Source: Ignavibacteria bacterium (GTDB lineage: Bacteria > Bacteroidota > Ignavibacteria > Kapaibacteriales > UBA4661). From it: a DNA stretch of 64,000 nucleotides. Shown piece by piece: positions 8,780 through 17,826 of this stretch. Under the pieces are notes generated by a model that was not told where the DNA came from, searched no databases, and worked only from the letters and a program-made list of their open reading frames with translations. Each line of letters starts with the position of its first letter. Positions within the stretch are counted from its first letter, which is position 1. The stretch is from contig JACVZY010000014.1 in assembly GCA_014654705.1 (NCBI GenBank), positions 22,921 to 86,920 of the forward strand, read 5' to 3'. Both the position numbers and the translations under genes were made by a program.

Positions 8780-9586
8780 TTACCTATCGAGCCATTCCTT
8801 AAACATCGGTGCTTTTTCGCGTCCGACTATGACCTCCTCTTGAGCGGGTGGCAAAAGTGTTAGTTTGAGTTTGCCGTGAAAGCTGCTTGTAATGTGCTGA
8901 ATAGCCTGAAAACTGGTAATGCACTGCCGATTAACCCGAAAGAAATCCCGTGGATTCAGCATGGATATGAGGTTTTCCATCGTGTAATCAAGTGCATACT
9001 TTTTCCCGTCCGAGCCGACAAGCCATGAAACCTTGTGTTCGCTAAAGAAATAAGCAATTTCCTCAGTGGGAACGCTTGTAAAACCGTGCGCTGTCGGTAC
9101 AAGAAAACGGGATTTGTAGGTTTGGTGCGTACTCGACAGGGTTTGTAATAGTGCAGAAAGTTTATCCGTCTCTAGTCCATGAACGACTGGCAGCCCTTTG
9201 GGCGGTGCCCCAAAGACCGTTCTGAGCGTAAAAAATTTATCCAATGCTCGCCCTACCTGTACCTCATCAATCGGCTTCAAAAGATAATCTATGCTGTGTA
9301 GTTGAAAAGCACGAATGGCGTATTCATCGAACGCCGTCGTAAAAATCACCGGCACCGGAAGATGAACCGAATCAAAAATTTCAAAGCTGAGACCATCGGC
9401 AAGTTGAATATCAAGGAACACCAAATCCAGTTCCGGAGTTCTCTGCAAGAATGGAATAGCTGCGGCAACACTGTCAATCGGCTCGTAAAACTCCGCAATC
9501 ACACTTGCCTTTTCAAGCGCTTGGCGAACAATCTGCTCTAAGCGCCGCGCCGCACGGCTTTCATCTTCGACAATGAGAATTTTCAT
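8780..9586 (-). CDS. LytTR-family response regulator
   Basis: The 268-residue protein has an N-terminal receiver domain, with acidic pocket ED at 7-8, phospho-acceptor Asp59 in VFLDIQLADG and a conserved KP near 106. Its C-terminal LytTR DNA-binding domain spans about 160-265. It is the last gene of the efflux set and starts 15 bases after the LytS-type kinase, behind an AAGGA ribosome site. It most likely receives phosphate from that kinase and controls the efflux operon it belongs to; that target is inferred from position. Confidence 0.92.
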   Translation of the reverse strand: MKILIVEDESRAARRLEQIVRQALEKASVIAEFYEPIDSVAAAIPFLQRTPELDLVFLDIQLADGLSFEIFDSVHLPVPVIFTTAFDEYAIRAFQLHSIDYLLKPIDEVQVGRALDKFFTLRTVFGAPPKGLPVVHGLETDKLSALLQTLSSTHQTYKSRFLVPTAHGFTSVPTEEIAYFFSEHKVSWLVGSDGKKYALDYTMENLISMLNPRDFFRVNRQCITSFQAIQHITSSFHGKLKLTLLPPAQEEVIVGREKAPMFKEWLDR

Positions 9587-9601
9587 AAATTTCCTTCCAT
9601 T

Positions 9602-10687
9602 TTAGGCGTGCTCAAGTACCGATACCAGCAATGGATTGTGCGCTTCACTTGCAACAGACAGTAGTGGGAGTTCTACCGTAAAGGTTTGTCCATTTTCTAA
9701 AATTTGGATCTGTCTATCGGTTAAAAGCGAGTACCGATGCCGAATGTGCGATAGCCCGACTCGCGTAGAATCTTGGGAATGTTTTTTGCATTGAAGCGTA
9801 TTTTCTACACAAATAGCATCATTTTTCACTGAAATGCTTATGTGAAGTGGTTTCTGACGCGAAACGATATTATGCTTTACGGCATTTTCTATACATAATT
9901 GAATTGCTAGTGGTGGTAAGTGATGGTTCAAAGCGCTTTCCGGCACATCTATGGTCATTCCGAAATTCTCACCGAATCGGAGTTCGTGTAAAAATGCGTA
10001 TGCTCGCACAAATTCCAGTTCTTCTGCAAGCGTTACAGTTACGTGATTCTTGCTTTGGAGCACATACCGATAGACATTCGAGAGCTGCTGCACAAATCGC
10101 ACTGCGTCGTGCGGCTCTTCTTCAATGAGCGCCGTGAGTGTATTCAGACTGTTGAACAAAAAGTGAGGGTCTATTTGCTGCTTGAGCGCCGTATTCTGGG
10201 CTTCCAGACCGGAACGCTTCAGTTCCTCCGCTTCGGTATGTGCTGCCGTCCAGCGATGAAAAAGAATCATTCCGATATGCACCGTGTTCATGCAGAGTGC
10301 TATCATAAGTGCCAAAAGAAGATTTTGCTTGAAAAGCAGTATTTTCAAGGGGGTATCGAAGCCGTAAAGAATCACTTGCGATATGGTAAACATCTCCATC
10401 CACAAAAGCGAACTGAGGCAAACGTGAAGTACAATGAGAGTCTTTAAGCGGCGTTCAAACGGGAACCATTTCTGAAGCAGCGTAAAAATTCGCAAACTAA
10501 CCTCAGAACAAAGCACTGAATAGAAAACCGTCAGCAAAATATCTAAAGGAACTTTGTTTTGAATATCGCAAGCGTACTTGGCGGCAAAATCATCGGTTAA
10601 GGCAACAAGCCAACTGAGCGAAGAAAATATCAGCGCTACAAGTGGAATCCAGAAAAACCGCAGCCACGGAAATTGAAATTTTTCCAT
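9602..10687 (-). CDS. LytS/YehU-type sensor histidine kinase
   Basis: This 361-residue kinase has four predicted membrane helices in residues 10-145. A His_kinase domain follows with the phosphorylated histidine at 175 in the motif QIDPHFLFNSLNTL. The C-terminal ATPase domain carries the N-box IENAVKHN. It starts five bases after the stop of the RND-TolC fusion gene, so the two are translated from one message. Its partner is the LytTR regulator just downstream. The signal it senses is unknown, but its place suggests an envelope or drug-related cue. Confidence 0.92.
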   Translation of the reverse strand: MEKFQFPWLRFFWIPLVALIFSSLSWLVALTDDFAAKYACDIQNKVPLDILLTVFYSVLCSEVSLRIFTLLQKWFPFERRLKTLIVLHVCLSSLLWMEMFTISQVILYGFDTPLKILLFKQNLLLALMIALCMNTVHIGMILFHRWTAAHTEAEELKRSGLEAQNTALKQQIDPHFLFNSLNTLTALIEEEPHDAVRFVQQLSNVYRYVLQSKNHVTVTLAEELEFVRAYAFLHELRFGENFGMTIDVPESALNHHLPPLAIQLCIENAVKHNIVSRQKPLHISISVKNDAICVENTLQCKKHSQDSTRVGLSHIRHRYSLLTDRQIQILENGQTFTVELPLLSVASEAHNPLLVSVLEHA

Positions 10688-10692
10688 TACAA

Positions 10693-13600
10693 TTATTCCT
10701 TTCCAAGCGCTTTGTCGAGGTCTGCCGCCGCTACGAGATAATCATACACCGCTTGAAAATAATTTGTTTTGGCTTGTGTGAGCGCTAAATCGGCATCGGA
10801 GACTTCGATTTGGCGAATAAGACCTTGCGTGTATCGTTGGCGAACAGCTTTGTAACTGCGCTCTGCTGCTTGCACCGTTCGCACTTGTGCGGTGATGCGT
10901 TCTCGTGCTTCCTCCACGCTCGCAAGCCCCACGCGCACTTCGGTACCGACGAGATTTTTTGCAAAATCAAACTGCTTCTCGGCTTGCAATTTTCCTAGCA
11001 TTGCTTGCTGAACCTTAGCATCGGTGCGGAAGCCGGAGAAAATCGGCACAGCAACCTGAAAGCCCACGTAAGAACTGTTGGGAAATTGTTGTTTTGAAAA
11101 ATCAAAATTATCCGACTGCGAAATAATTTGATACTGCCCAAATGCTGCAAGCGACGGAAGATGTGCGGCAGTGTTGGAGGCAATTTCAGCATCGGCAAGG
11201 TCTTTGCGAAGTGCGACCTGCTTCATATCGGAGCGCGAAGTAAGTGCTTGCTGAAGCGCTGCCTCATACGCTAGATTGGAAGAGGCTTGCAGGCTGAGCG
11301 AAAGTGAATCGGCGAGTTCAAGCGTTTGTCCACTATCTAAGCCAAGCGTTACTGCCAAGAGCGCCCGTGCGATGCGAATACCGTTTGCTATTTTCGTAAG
11401 CATGGGGCGTTGATTTTCCACGCCTACATACGCTCGCAAGGTGTCGGTTTCCGTAGCCAAACCTTTTGCCGCAAGCGAACGCACCTGCGCAAGCGTTTCT
11501 TCGCTCCGCATGATACTCTGCCGCAAGAGCCGCTCTTGTTCCTCAGCCATCAGAACGTCGTAGTAGGCTTTTTTGATGTCGCGTGCTTTTTGGACGCGGG
11601 CGGCAGTTGTGCTTTCAGACGTGAGTGTTTGTGCGATTTCGGACATCCGCACTGCATGGCGCAAATCCTCTTGGATAATCGGCATATTTACGCTTCCGCT
11701 TATCGTGTAGGAATTATACAGCCCAGCACGAATCGGAATGAGTCCGGCATCATTATTCAAACTTTGCAACCCTGCCAACTCTGCCGGATTTTGATTAATG
11801 ATAAACCGCCCTAAACCTTGCAGAGCATCACCAATTTGAAACAGCGAACCCGGAAAGAAAAAAACGGGTGCTTGAATATTTCGGACATATTGGAACGACG
11901 CACTTATCTGCGGCAAAAAACTTCCACGCATTTCGCGCACTTTTTGAGCTGCTTTGTCCTCTTCCAATCGTGCAATAGCGAGTTCGGGGTTTTGTGCTAA
12001 CCCAATTTTTACAGCCTCCTGAAGCGAAAGCCGCTGCGCTCTGGGGGAAGAAATTTGTGCTACCGCGCTGGTTGAAAAAATTCCCGTGCCAAGAATACTC
12101 AACAATAAAACAAGTAAGATATTCTCTGAAGCGGGTATCGTTGAAGAAGTCTTGCCATTGCTTGTTTCTGGGATATATCCATTCTCCTTGTGCTCCTTTG
12201 ACGCTACGGATTCTGCTGATTCTGCATGACTGTGACCATGTACAGGTAAATGTATTGACCGTGCTCTTGACCCGATTTTATGCGCTAAGCGAAGAGTGAA
12301 AGAGCGTAAATGCTCAACATCAACGTACACTGTCGGCACGACCAGCAGTGTCAAGAACATCGAACTTGTCAATCCGCCGATAAGCGCAACCGCCAGCCCT
12401 GATTTGAACTCGCCACCTGCTCCGTCTGCTAAGGCAATGGGCAACATTCCTATCACCATCGCAATCGTCGTCATCACAATCGGGCGTAAACGGGTTCTTC
12501 CGGCATCTAAGAGCGCGGTGATTACGTCCATACCTTCGGTGCGTGCGGCATTGGTGCGGTCAACAAGCAAAATCGCATTTTTCGCCACCAAACCAATCAT
12601 CATAATAATTCCCAAAATTGAGAAAATATTGAGTGATTTCATTGCCAGTGCCAAACCCACCAATGCGCCTACCATGGCGACCGGTATGGAAAAGAGCACC
12701 ACAAACGGGTACACCCACGAGTTGTAGAGCGCAACCATGAGCAGATACACAAACAAAATTGCGGCAAGGAGAGCTAAACCGAGGCTTCCGAAAGCATCTC
12801 CCTGATTCTCTAAGTCCCCCAAATAATCCACCTTTACGCCCGAAGGTAGCCGTGCGGCTTTGATTTTTGCTTGTAATTCTTCGCCCATCGTACCACTGGG
12901 GCGACCAACCGCTTTGGAATAAACAATCACTGAGGCATTACGATTGCGACGGTCGAGCTGCGACGGCGCGAGTGATTGCTCAACTCTTGCGAACTGTTGC
13001 AATTCCACGCGCTGCCCCGCCATATTGGTAAAGGTCAGATTTTTAAGCCGCTCGGTGCGCGAGCGGTCATCTGCATCCAGTCTGATGCGCACGGGATATT
13101 CCACCGAACCTTGCGCTCCTGCAAGTCGTATTTTAGTGTCGTCATTTCCCGCAAGCGCTGTCCGAACCGAGAAGCCAACCTCTTCCAGCGACAAGCCGTA
13201 GCTTGCCATTTTCTCGCGGTCAATATCGATGCGGGTTTCGGGTTTGCCTTCTTCGAGCGATAAGCGCACATCAGCAGAACCGTTGATAGTGGTCAGAATA
13301 TCCGCAATAATGCGCCCTGCGGCAGTTGCCGAATCACGATTTGCACCGAATACAAGCACTTGGATAGGAGAATCATCCGCCTGCCCGAACAAGCCAATCG
13401 GGGCTACACGTGCCTTCACGCCTGGAATTTCCTGCGCTAATTTTTTCATACGGATTGAGATTTGCTGTGCTTCCTGCTCCGGTTTTGTGCGCTGTGCTTT
13501 AGGAGTGAGCGAAACGTCAATGTATGCATTATTGCTAGAGAATTGAGCCTCGAAGCCGCTTGAAGAAGAGCCAACGCTTGTGAAAAGTTTGCGCACTTCC

Positions 13601-15393
13601 GGCATTGTTGCATATTTTTTTTCGATTTCCCGCACAACGCGATTTGTCTCCTCAAAAGGTGTTCCGGGAGGAAGCGTGATAGAAACGGACAATTCGCCTT
13701 TATCGGAGGAGGAAATAAATTCTGAGCCAATAAAGCCAAGCGCTGGCAACATAAACGAGCCTATCAAAAGCGCAAATGCACTCAGGGCAACGACTATACG
13801 ATGCTTGAGTGCCCATGCAAGCACACCCGCGTACCAGTCCGTAAGACTCGCAAAGCCTCGTTCAAACCAAAGCCCAAAGCGCCCCATAAGTGTTCCCCGT
13901 GTCAAATGCTCCAATCGTGAAAACCGCGAGGCAAGCATTGGCGTGAGCGTGAAGGAAACAAAAAGGCTCAGAAGCGTTGAAATAACAACCACGAGTGCAA
14001 ATTGCCGCATGATATCGCCAATCAAACCCGAAACAAGCGAAAGCGGCAGGAACACCACTACATCCACCAACGTAATTGCCAGCGCTGAAAAGCCAATGTC
14101 CATACGTCCTTTGAGCGCAGCTGCGCGAGGCTCCACACCGCGCTCAAGTTGCTGATAAATGCTTTCCAGCACCACAATCGAGTCATCCACCAGAATACCC
14201 ACTACGAGCGACATTGCCAGAAGCGTCATCAAGTTCAGCGAAAAATTGAAGACGTACATAGCAATAAACGTACTGACGAGCGAGGCAGGAATCGAAAGCA
14301 TAACAATCAAGGAATTACGCCACGAATGAAGGAAAAGCAGCATGACGAGCGCCACCAAAAAGACCGCAATTTGGAGGTCATGCACAACAGCGTTTGCAGC
14401 TTCCAGCGTGAACTCGGAAGCATCTTGAGCAATGGAAAAGGTCATTGCGGGTTGCTCGGAGCGTAATTTTTCAATTTCAGCGCGGACAAGTTCGCTCACG
14501 GCAACGGTATTTGCATCGCTTTGCTTCTGAATCAGCACCCCGACGGCATCCATTCCGTTCAGGCGGGAGAGCGTTTCTACGTCTCGTGCACCGTCGCTTA
14601 CTTCTGCAACATCGCTGAGTTTGACAACGCTTGGCGCGGAGCCATTTTGCTGTGGGGTAGCAAGAATCACCAAATTTTTCAAATCTTCGACATTCTCAAA
14701 TTTTCCCTGAACGCGAACGCCAAACTGTGCGTCTTTGTCATTAATTCTACCCGCAGGAACGTCCAGATTGGCACGACGAATCGCTTCGGAGACCTGCACG
14801 ATAGACAAGTTGTAGGCTCGGAGTTTATCGGCGTTGATGTTCACATTGATTTCCCGCTCCGACAAGCCAACAAGCGAAACCTGTGATACACCTTTGATTT
14901 GCGCCAAGCGCGGTTTTATCTGGTCTTTGAGTAATTGAGCAAAATCACGGGGCGGTATGGCGCTCGTTACCGCCATACGAATTACAGGAATTGCATCCAA
15001 CTGAAACTTCAGTACGGCGGGGCGTTTTACACCTGTGGGCAGGTCAGTAATTTCATTGATTTTACGCTGCACGTCTTGTGTGGCAAGATCAGCATTTGCG
15101 CTCTGCTGAAACTCCACAAACACCGTCGATACGTTCTCGCTGCTGGTCGAGAAAACACGTTTGAGCTTTTCTGCGCCTGCAACTGCTTCTTCTATTTTTT
15201 TCGTTACGGCATTCTCTACTTCACTTGGGTTTGCTCCCGGATAGACTGTTACGACCGTTACGAAAGGCGACGACATTTTAGGTAGAAGCTCGTAGGAAAG
15301 CTGGTTGTAGCTAAAAATGCCGAGAACACCCAGCACCAAAAAAATCACGACGATCAAAATCGGTCGTTTGATGGAAAGCTCAGTTATTGTCAT
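10693..15393 (-). CDS. RND efflux permease fused to TolC-like outer-membrane channel
   Basis: The 1566-residue protein joins two proteins that are usually separate. Residues 1 to about 1040 are a complete RND proton/drug antiporter with 12 membrane helices, the DD pair of TM4 near 403 (GILVDDSIVV) and the TM10 lysine near 937 (GLVAKNAILLVDR). A polar His/Ser linker (about 1045-1085) leads to a hydrophobic helix (about 1088-1108) ending in SAVA-Q near 1112, which looks like a signal-peptidase site. Residues 1120-1566 are an outer-membrane efflux protein of the TolC family. The adaptor is encoded first in the same gene set. The start overlaps the upstream gene by 14 bases. Confidence 0.92.
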   Translation of the reverse strand: MTITELSIKRPILIVVIFLVLGVLGIFSYNQLSYELLPKMSSPFVTVVTVYPGANPSEVENAVTKKIEEAVAGAEKLKRVFSTSSENVSTVFVEFQQSANADLATQDVQRKINEITDLPTGVKRPAVLKFQLDAIPVIRMAVTSAIPPRDFAQLLKDQIKPRLAQIKGVSQVSLVGLSEREINVNINADKLRAYNLSIVQVSEAIRRANLDVPAGRINDKDAQFGVRVQGKFENVEDLKNLVILATPQQNGSAPSVVKLSDVAEVSDGARDVETLSRLNGMDAVGVLIQKQSDANTVAVSELVRAEIEKLRSEQPAMTFSIAQDASEFTLEAANAVVHDLQIAVFLVALVMLLFLHSWRNSLIVMLSIPASLVSTFIAMYVFNFSLNLMTLLAMSLVVGILVDDSIVVLESIYQQLERGVEPRAAALKGRMDIGFSALAITLVDVVVFLPLSLVSGLIGDIMRQFALVVVISTLLSLFVSFTLTPMLASRFSRLEHLTRGTLMGRFGLWFERGFASLTDWYAGVLAWALKHRIVVALSAFALLIGSFMLPALGFIGSEFISSSDKGELSVSITLPPGTPFEETNRVVREIEKKYATMPEVRKLFTSVGSSSSGFEAQFSSNNAYIDVSLTPKAQRTKPEQEAQQISIRMKKLAQEIPGVKARVAPIGLFGQADDSPIQVLVFGANRDSATAAGRIIADILTTINGSADVRLSLEEGKPETRIDIDREKMASYGLSLEEVGFSVRTALAGNDDTKIRLAGAQGSVEYPVRIRLDADDRSRTERLKNLTFTNMAGQRVELQQFARVEQSLAPSQLDRRNRNASVIVYSKAVGRPSGTMGEELQAKIKAARLPSGVKVDYLGDLENQGDAFGSLGLALLAAILFVYLLMVALYNSWVYPFVVLFSIPVAMVGALVGLALAMKSLNIFSILGIIMMIGLVAKNAILLVDRTNAARTEGMDVITALLDAGRTRLRPIVMTTIAMVIGMLPIALADGAGGEFKSGLAVALIGGLTSSMFLTLLVVPTVYVDVEHLRSFTLRLAHKIGSRARSIHLPVHGHSHAESAESVASKEHKENGYIPETSNGKTSSTIPASENILLVLLLSILGTGIFSTSAVAQISSPRAQRLSLQEAVKIGLAQNPELAIARLEEDKAAQKVREMRGSFLPQISASFQYVRNIQAPVFFFPGSLFQIGDALQGLGRFIINQNPAELAGLQSLNNDAGLIPIRAGLYNSYTISGSVNMPIIQEDLRHAVRMSEIAQTLTSESTTAARVQKARDIKKAYYDVLMAEEQERLLRQSIMRSEETLAQVRSLAAKGLATETDTLRAYVGVENQRPMLTKIANGIRIARALLAVTLGLDSGQTLELADSLSLSLQASSNLAYEAALQQALTSRSDMKQVALRKDLADAEIASNTAAHLPSLAAFGQYQIISQSDNFDFSKQQFPNSSYVGFQVAVPIFSGFRTDAKVQQAMLGKLQAEKQFDFAKNLVGTEVRVGLASVEEARERITAQVRTVQAAERSYKAVRQRYTQGLIRQIEVSDADLALTQAKTNYFQAVYDYLVAAADLDKALGKE

Positions 15394-16561
15394 AATGGCT
15401 TACAATGGAAGGTGTGATAGTGTTTTGTTGAAAAATGCAAGAATCTGGATCAGGTTTGAGGTTGATTCCTTTTTCAGCGCTTCGCTGTGTGTAATTTGAG
15501 GCGCAATTACCTATTTTCTCTTGTAACAATTCTACAAATTTCTCCGCATGGTCAATCGTGCAACCAATCAACTCCGAAGATGTTTTCATTCCGTAGAGTC
15601 CGCGTATTTCCTGCCTTGTAGAGAATTCTATGAGCACATTGGGTGCGCCAAAAGGACTGATACGTTTCATTGTTAGCGCTGTATTTTCATCAAGCCTTTT
15701 TGGGGCAAGACGTACCGACGCAAGTACATCCAGTGGGATTTCCGCCTGCCACCGTAATCCTGTGCGAATAAGCAAGTGTGAATCTTCCAGAACAATGGGA
15801 CGTTTGATGATAGCCACATAATCTGCAATGAGAAAGAGAAACGTGTATGCGCTCAGAGCCGTGAGCACAAGCGCAGCAGTCGAATTCCATAACATTCCGA
15901 CTAAAAAATGAGCGCCGACCGCTTCCACAGCACAGATAGTCAACAATACAAAGAAAATCGCTGTATAACCGGATGATTTATAGGTCGAAAAAGAATGCCC
16001 GTTTATGCGGGTCTTTTCTGTGATTTCTTCTTCAGAGCGCCAATAGAATGCGTAGCAAAGCATTGATATTTCAGTGGCAATGATATTCAAAGCAGTGCTT
16101 TCTCTGCCACCATTCAGCACCAGCGCAAAACTCTCACGCAGGTTCTGCACAAAATCAAAGCGCAGAACGTGTAATCGGCGATATTCGCGAAGAATATGAC
16201 GAATCTTGGCAATACCAACGACGAGAAGAGCCAGTTCAAGCCCACCAGCAAGATACTCAATGTACACAATCGAGCCGTGATAGGCGGTCGGGATAATAAA
16301 CCGTGCGGCAAGAATGGATGCAATACCAACCGGAACAATCGTTATCAAATCTATTTTGCGGGGACATGCTACCAAAAGCCAGTATAGAAGCGGTATGCCT
16401 AAACAAACATCCGCAAGAATGGCAAGTGAAATCATAGCACCGTTTAGCTGAAATGCTTGTGTCTGGGTTATCAGCAACTCTGCGCCTAGCACGGCAAGGG
16501 AGAAGGCTCCAAACAATGCCAATTTGGAGTTTTCATTTCGTATAGGGATTAAAGTCCTCAC
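15380..16561 (-). CDS. Multi-pass membrane protein of unknown function
   Basis: The 393-residue protein has about seven hydrophobic segments between residues 15 and 255. A C-terminal soluble region (about 260-360) with a PH-like beta pattern follows. It starts at GTG. Its end overlaps the RND-TolC start by 14 bases, so translation of the two is probably coupled. I do not recognise the family. Its fixed place between the flavoprotein and the pump suggests a role linked to the efflux complex. Confidence 0.65.
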   Translation of the reverse strand: MRTLIPIRNENSKLALFGAFSLAVLGAELLITQTQAFQLNGAMISLAILADVCLGIPLLYWLLVACPRKIDLITIVPVGIASILAARFIIPTAYHGSIVYIEYLAGGLELALLVVGIAKIRHILREYRRLHVLRFDFVQNLRESFALVLNGGRESTALNIIATEISMLCYAFYWRSEEEITEKTRINGHSFSTYKSSGYTAIFFVLLTICAVEAVGAHFLVGMLWNSTAALVLTALSAYTFLFLIADYVAIIKRPIVLEDSHLLIRTGLRWQAEIPLDVLASVRLAPKRLDENTALTMKRISPFGAPNVLIEFSTRQEIRGLYGMKTSSELIGCTIDHAEKFVELLQEKIGNCASNYTQRSAEKGINLKPDPDSCIFQQNTITPSIVSHYDNN

Positions 16562-16587
16562 AGCAGGTGCCTTGTTTTACAAATGGA

Positions 16588-17166
16588 TTATTTTTGTTTT
16601 TTCCCAAGTAGGGTAGTTTTTTCCAGCCACTTGTTTCTAAATTTTGCATTTGAGTTGCGTATTGGTGCGATATAGGTGGTTTGGGTAGTTGTTATTCCAC
16701 AAAAATCTAAAATCATTGTGCGCATGGTCTTTATTCCGCTTTCTCGTAGAAGCCATTTGTAATACCAAACGGGATAGTCCATGGTGCAAATAATATGTGC
16801 CGTTTTGTCGGTTAATAACTTGTCCCAAAGAGCAGAATTTTCTCGATACCGAAATGCAAACCCTGGCAGAAACAAGCGATCAAAAAATCCCTTCATAACG
16901 GCAGGCATAAATCCCCACCAGAGAGGATAAATAAAAACAATATGCTCTGCCCTTTTGATTTTTTCCCATGCTTGCAATAAATCAGGCTCTAACTCGGTTC
17001 GTTTACTGTAGCCAAATTGCAGATTGGGGTTAAAGTTCAGTTCGGAAATAATTATTTCCTCTATTACCGCTCCCGAACTCATCGCACCTTGTTTGTACGC
17101 ATCCGCCAATGCAAAATTGAAGCTGTTTTTGTCGGGGTGTCCGAGTACAAGTAATATTTTTTTCAT
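16588..17166 (-). CDS. NAD(P)H quinone oxidoreductase-like flavoprotein
   Basis: The 192-residue protein has the flavodoxin-like fold of the NQO1/MdaB/KefF family: an N-terminal strand KKILLVLGHPDKNSFNFALAD and the motif IVFIYPLWWGFMPAVMKGFFDRLFLPGFAF, which binds FMN/FAD and shapes the active site. Such enzymes reduce quinones by two electrons with NAD(P)H and protect against redox stress. The start is placed at the second of two adjacent ATG codons, just after AGAGA; the frame is open further upstream without homology. It lies inside the efflux gene set, which hints that quinone-like compounds may be among the pumped substrates. Confidence 0.85.
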   Translation of the reverse strand: MKKILLVLGHPDKNSFNFALADAYKQGAMSSGAVIEEIIISELNFNPNLQFGYSKRTELEPDLLQAWEKIKRAEHIVFIYPLWWGFMPAVMKGFFDRLFLPGFAFRYRENSALWDKLLTDKTAHIICTMDYPVWYYKWLLRESGIKTMRTMILDFCGITTTQTTYIAPIRNSNAKFRNKWLEKTTLLGKKQK

Positions 17167-17237
17167 CATTCTCTGATTGAGGATTTTTTGCCAATAAAAA
17201 GTTGGTTTATCGTGAGCAAGCATGAGCTTCTGCGCAA

Positions 17238-17759
17238 TTACTTCTCGTTCCTACGTGCCCTCAGAACAATATTGACCTTGTGAATAAACACCCAATGCCA
17301 TATCCACAGTATAATTCCAATCACACCGGCAAGTTGACCGACAAAGTTGGGAATAAAGGACATAATTTGTCCAATAGACCAGCCAATCCCTGTTATCATA
17401 CCAAAATCCCGGTCACTGCAAAAACCCGGATTCGTTCCTGCTTCTTGCTCTAATGAACGTGAGATATTGATGACGATAAAAAAATCCTCAATGAAATTAT
17501 ACGGTAGCAAAAACATAAACCACACTGTGCGCGGAGCTGCTTTTCTGTTTTGGGGCTGAACCAGTTCCAGCGTTGTTTGCAGAGCTTTACAGTAAAACCC
17601 GATAGCGGTAAAAAACACGACCATCAATGTAACGCTTGGGAAGATTCCAAATTCAAGAATCGGTTCCAAGACATCTGATTTTGCTGTGTTTCCCCAATAA
17701 GGATATATTCCGGCAAAGAGGATTATGAGTGATAATGAGGATTTAATGACAATACTCAT
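17238..17759 (-). CDS. Small membrane protein of unknown function
   Basis: This protein of about 173 residues has four predicted membrane helices: IILFAGIYPYW, FPSVTLMVVFFTAIGFYC, TVWFMFLLPYNFIEDFFIVINI and VGQLAGVIGIILWIWHWVFI. The ATG at 17759 is chosen because GAG lies eight bases before it. A longer frame to 17858 would overlap the adaptor gene by 32 bases. The family is not recognised. It lies between the adaptor and the flavoprotein in the efflux set. Confidence 0.6.
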   Translation of the reverse strand: MSIVIKSSLSLIILFAGIYPYWGNTAKSDVLEPILEFGIFPSVTLMVVFFTAIGFYCKALQTTLELVQPQNRKAAPRTVWFMFLLPYNFIEDFFIVINISRSLEQEAGTNPGFCSDRDFGMITGIGWSIGQIMSFIPNFVGQLAGVIGIILWIWHWVFIHKVNIVLRARRNEK

Positions 17760-17826
17760 GTAATTCTCAGGTGATTGAGTGGGAGAATTTCTGTTGATGC
17801 GAAAGACTTGGAGTAGAGAAGAAATT

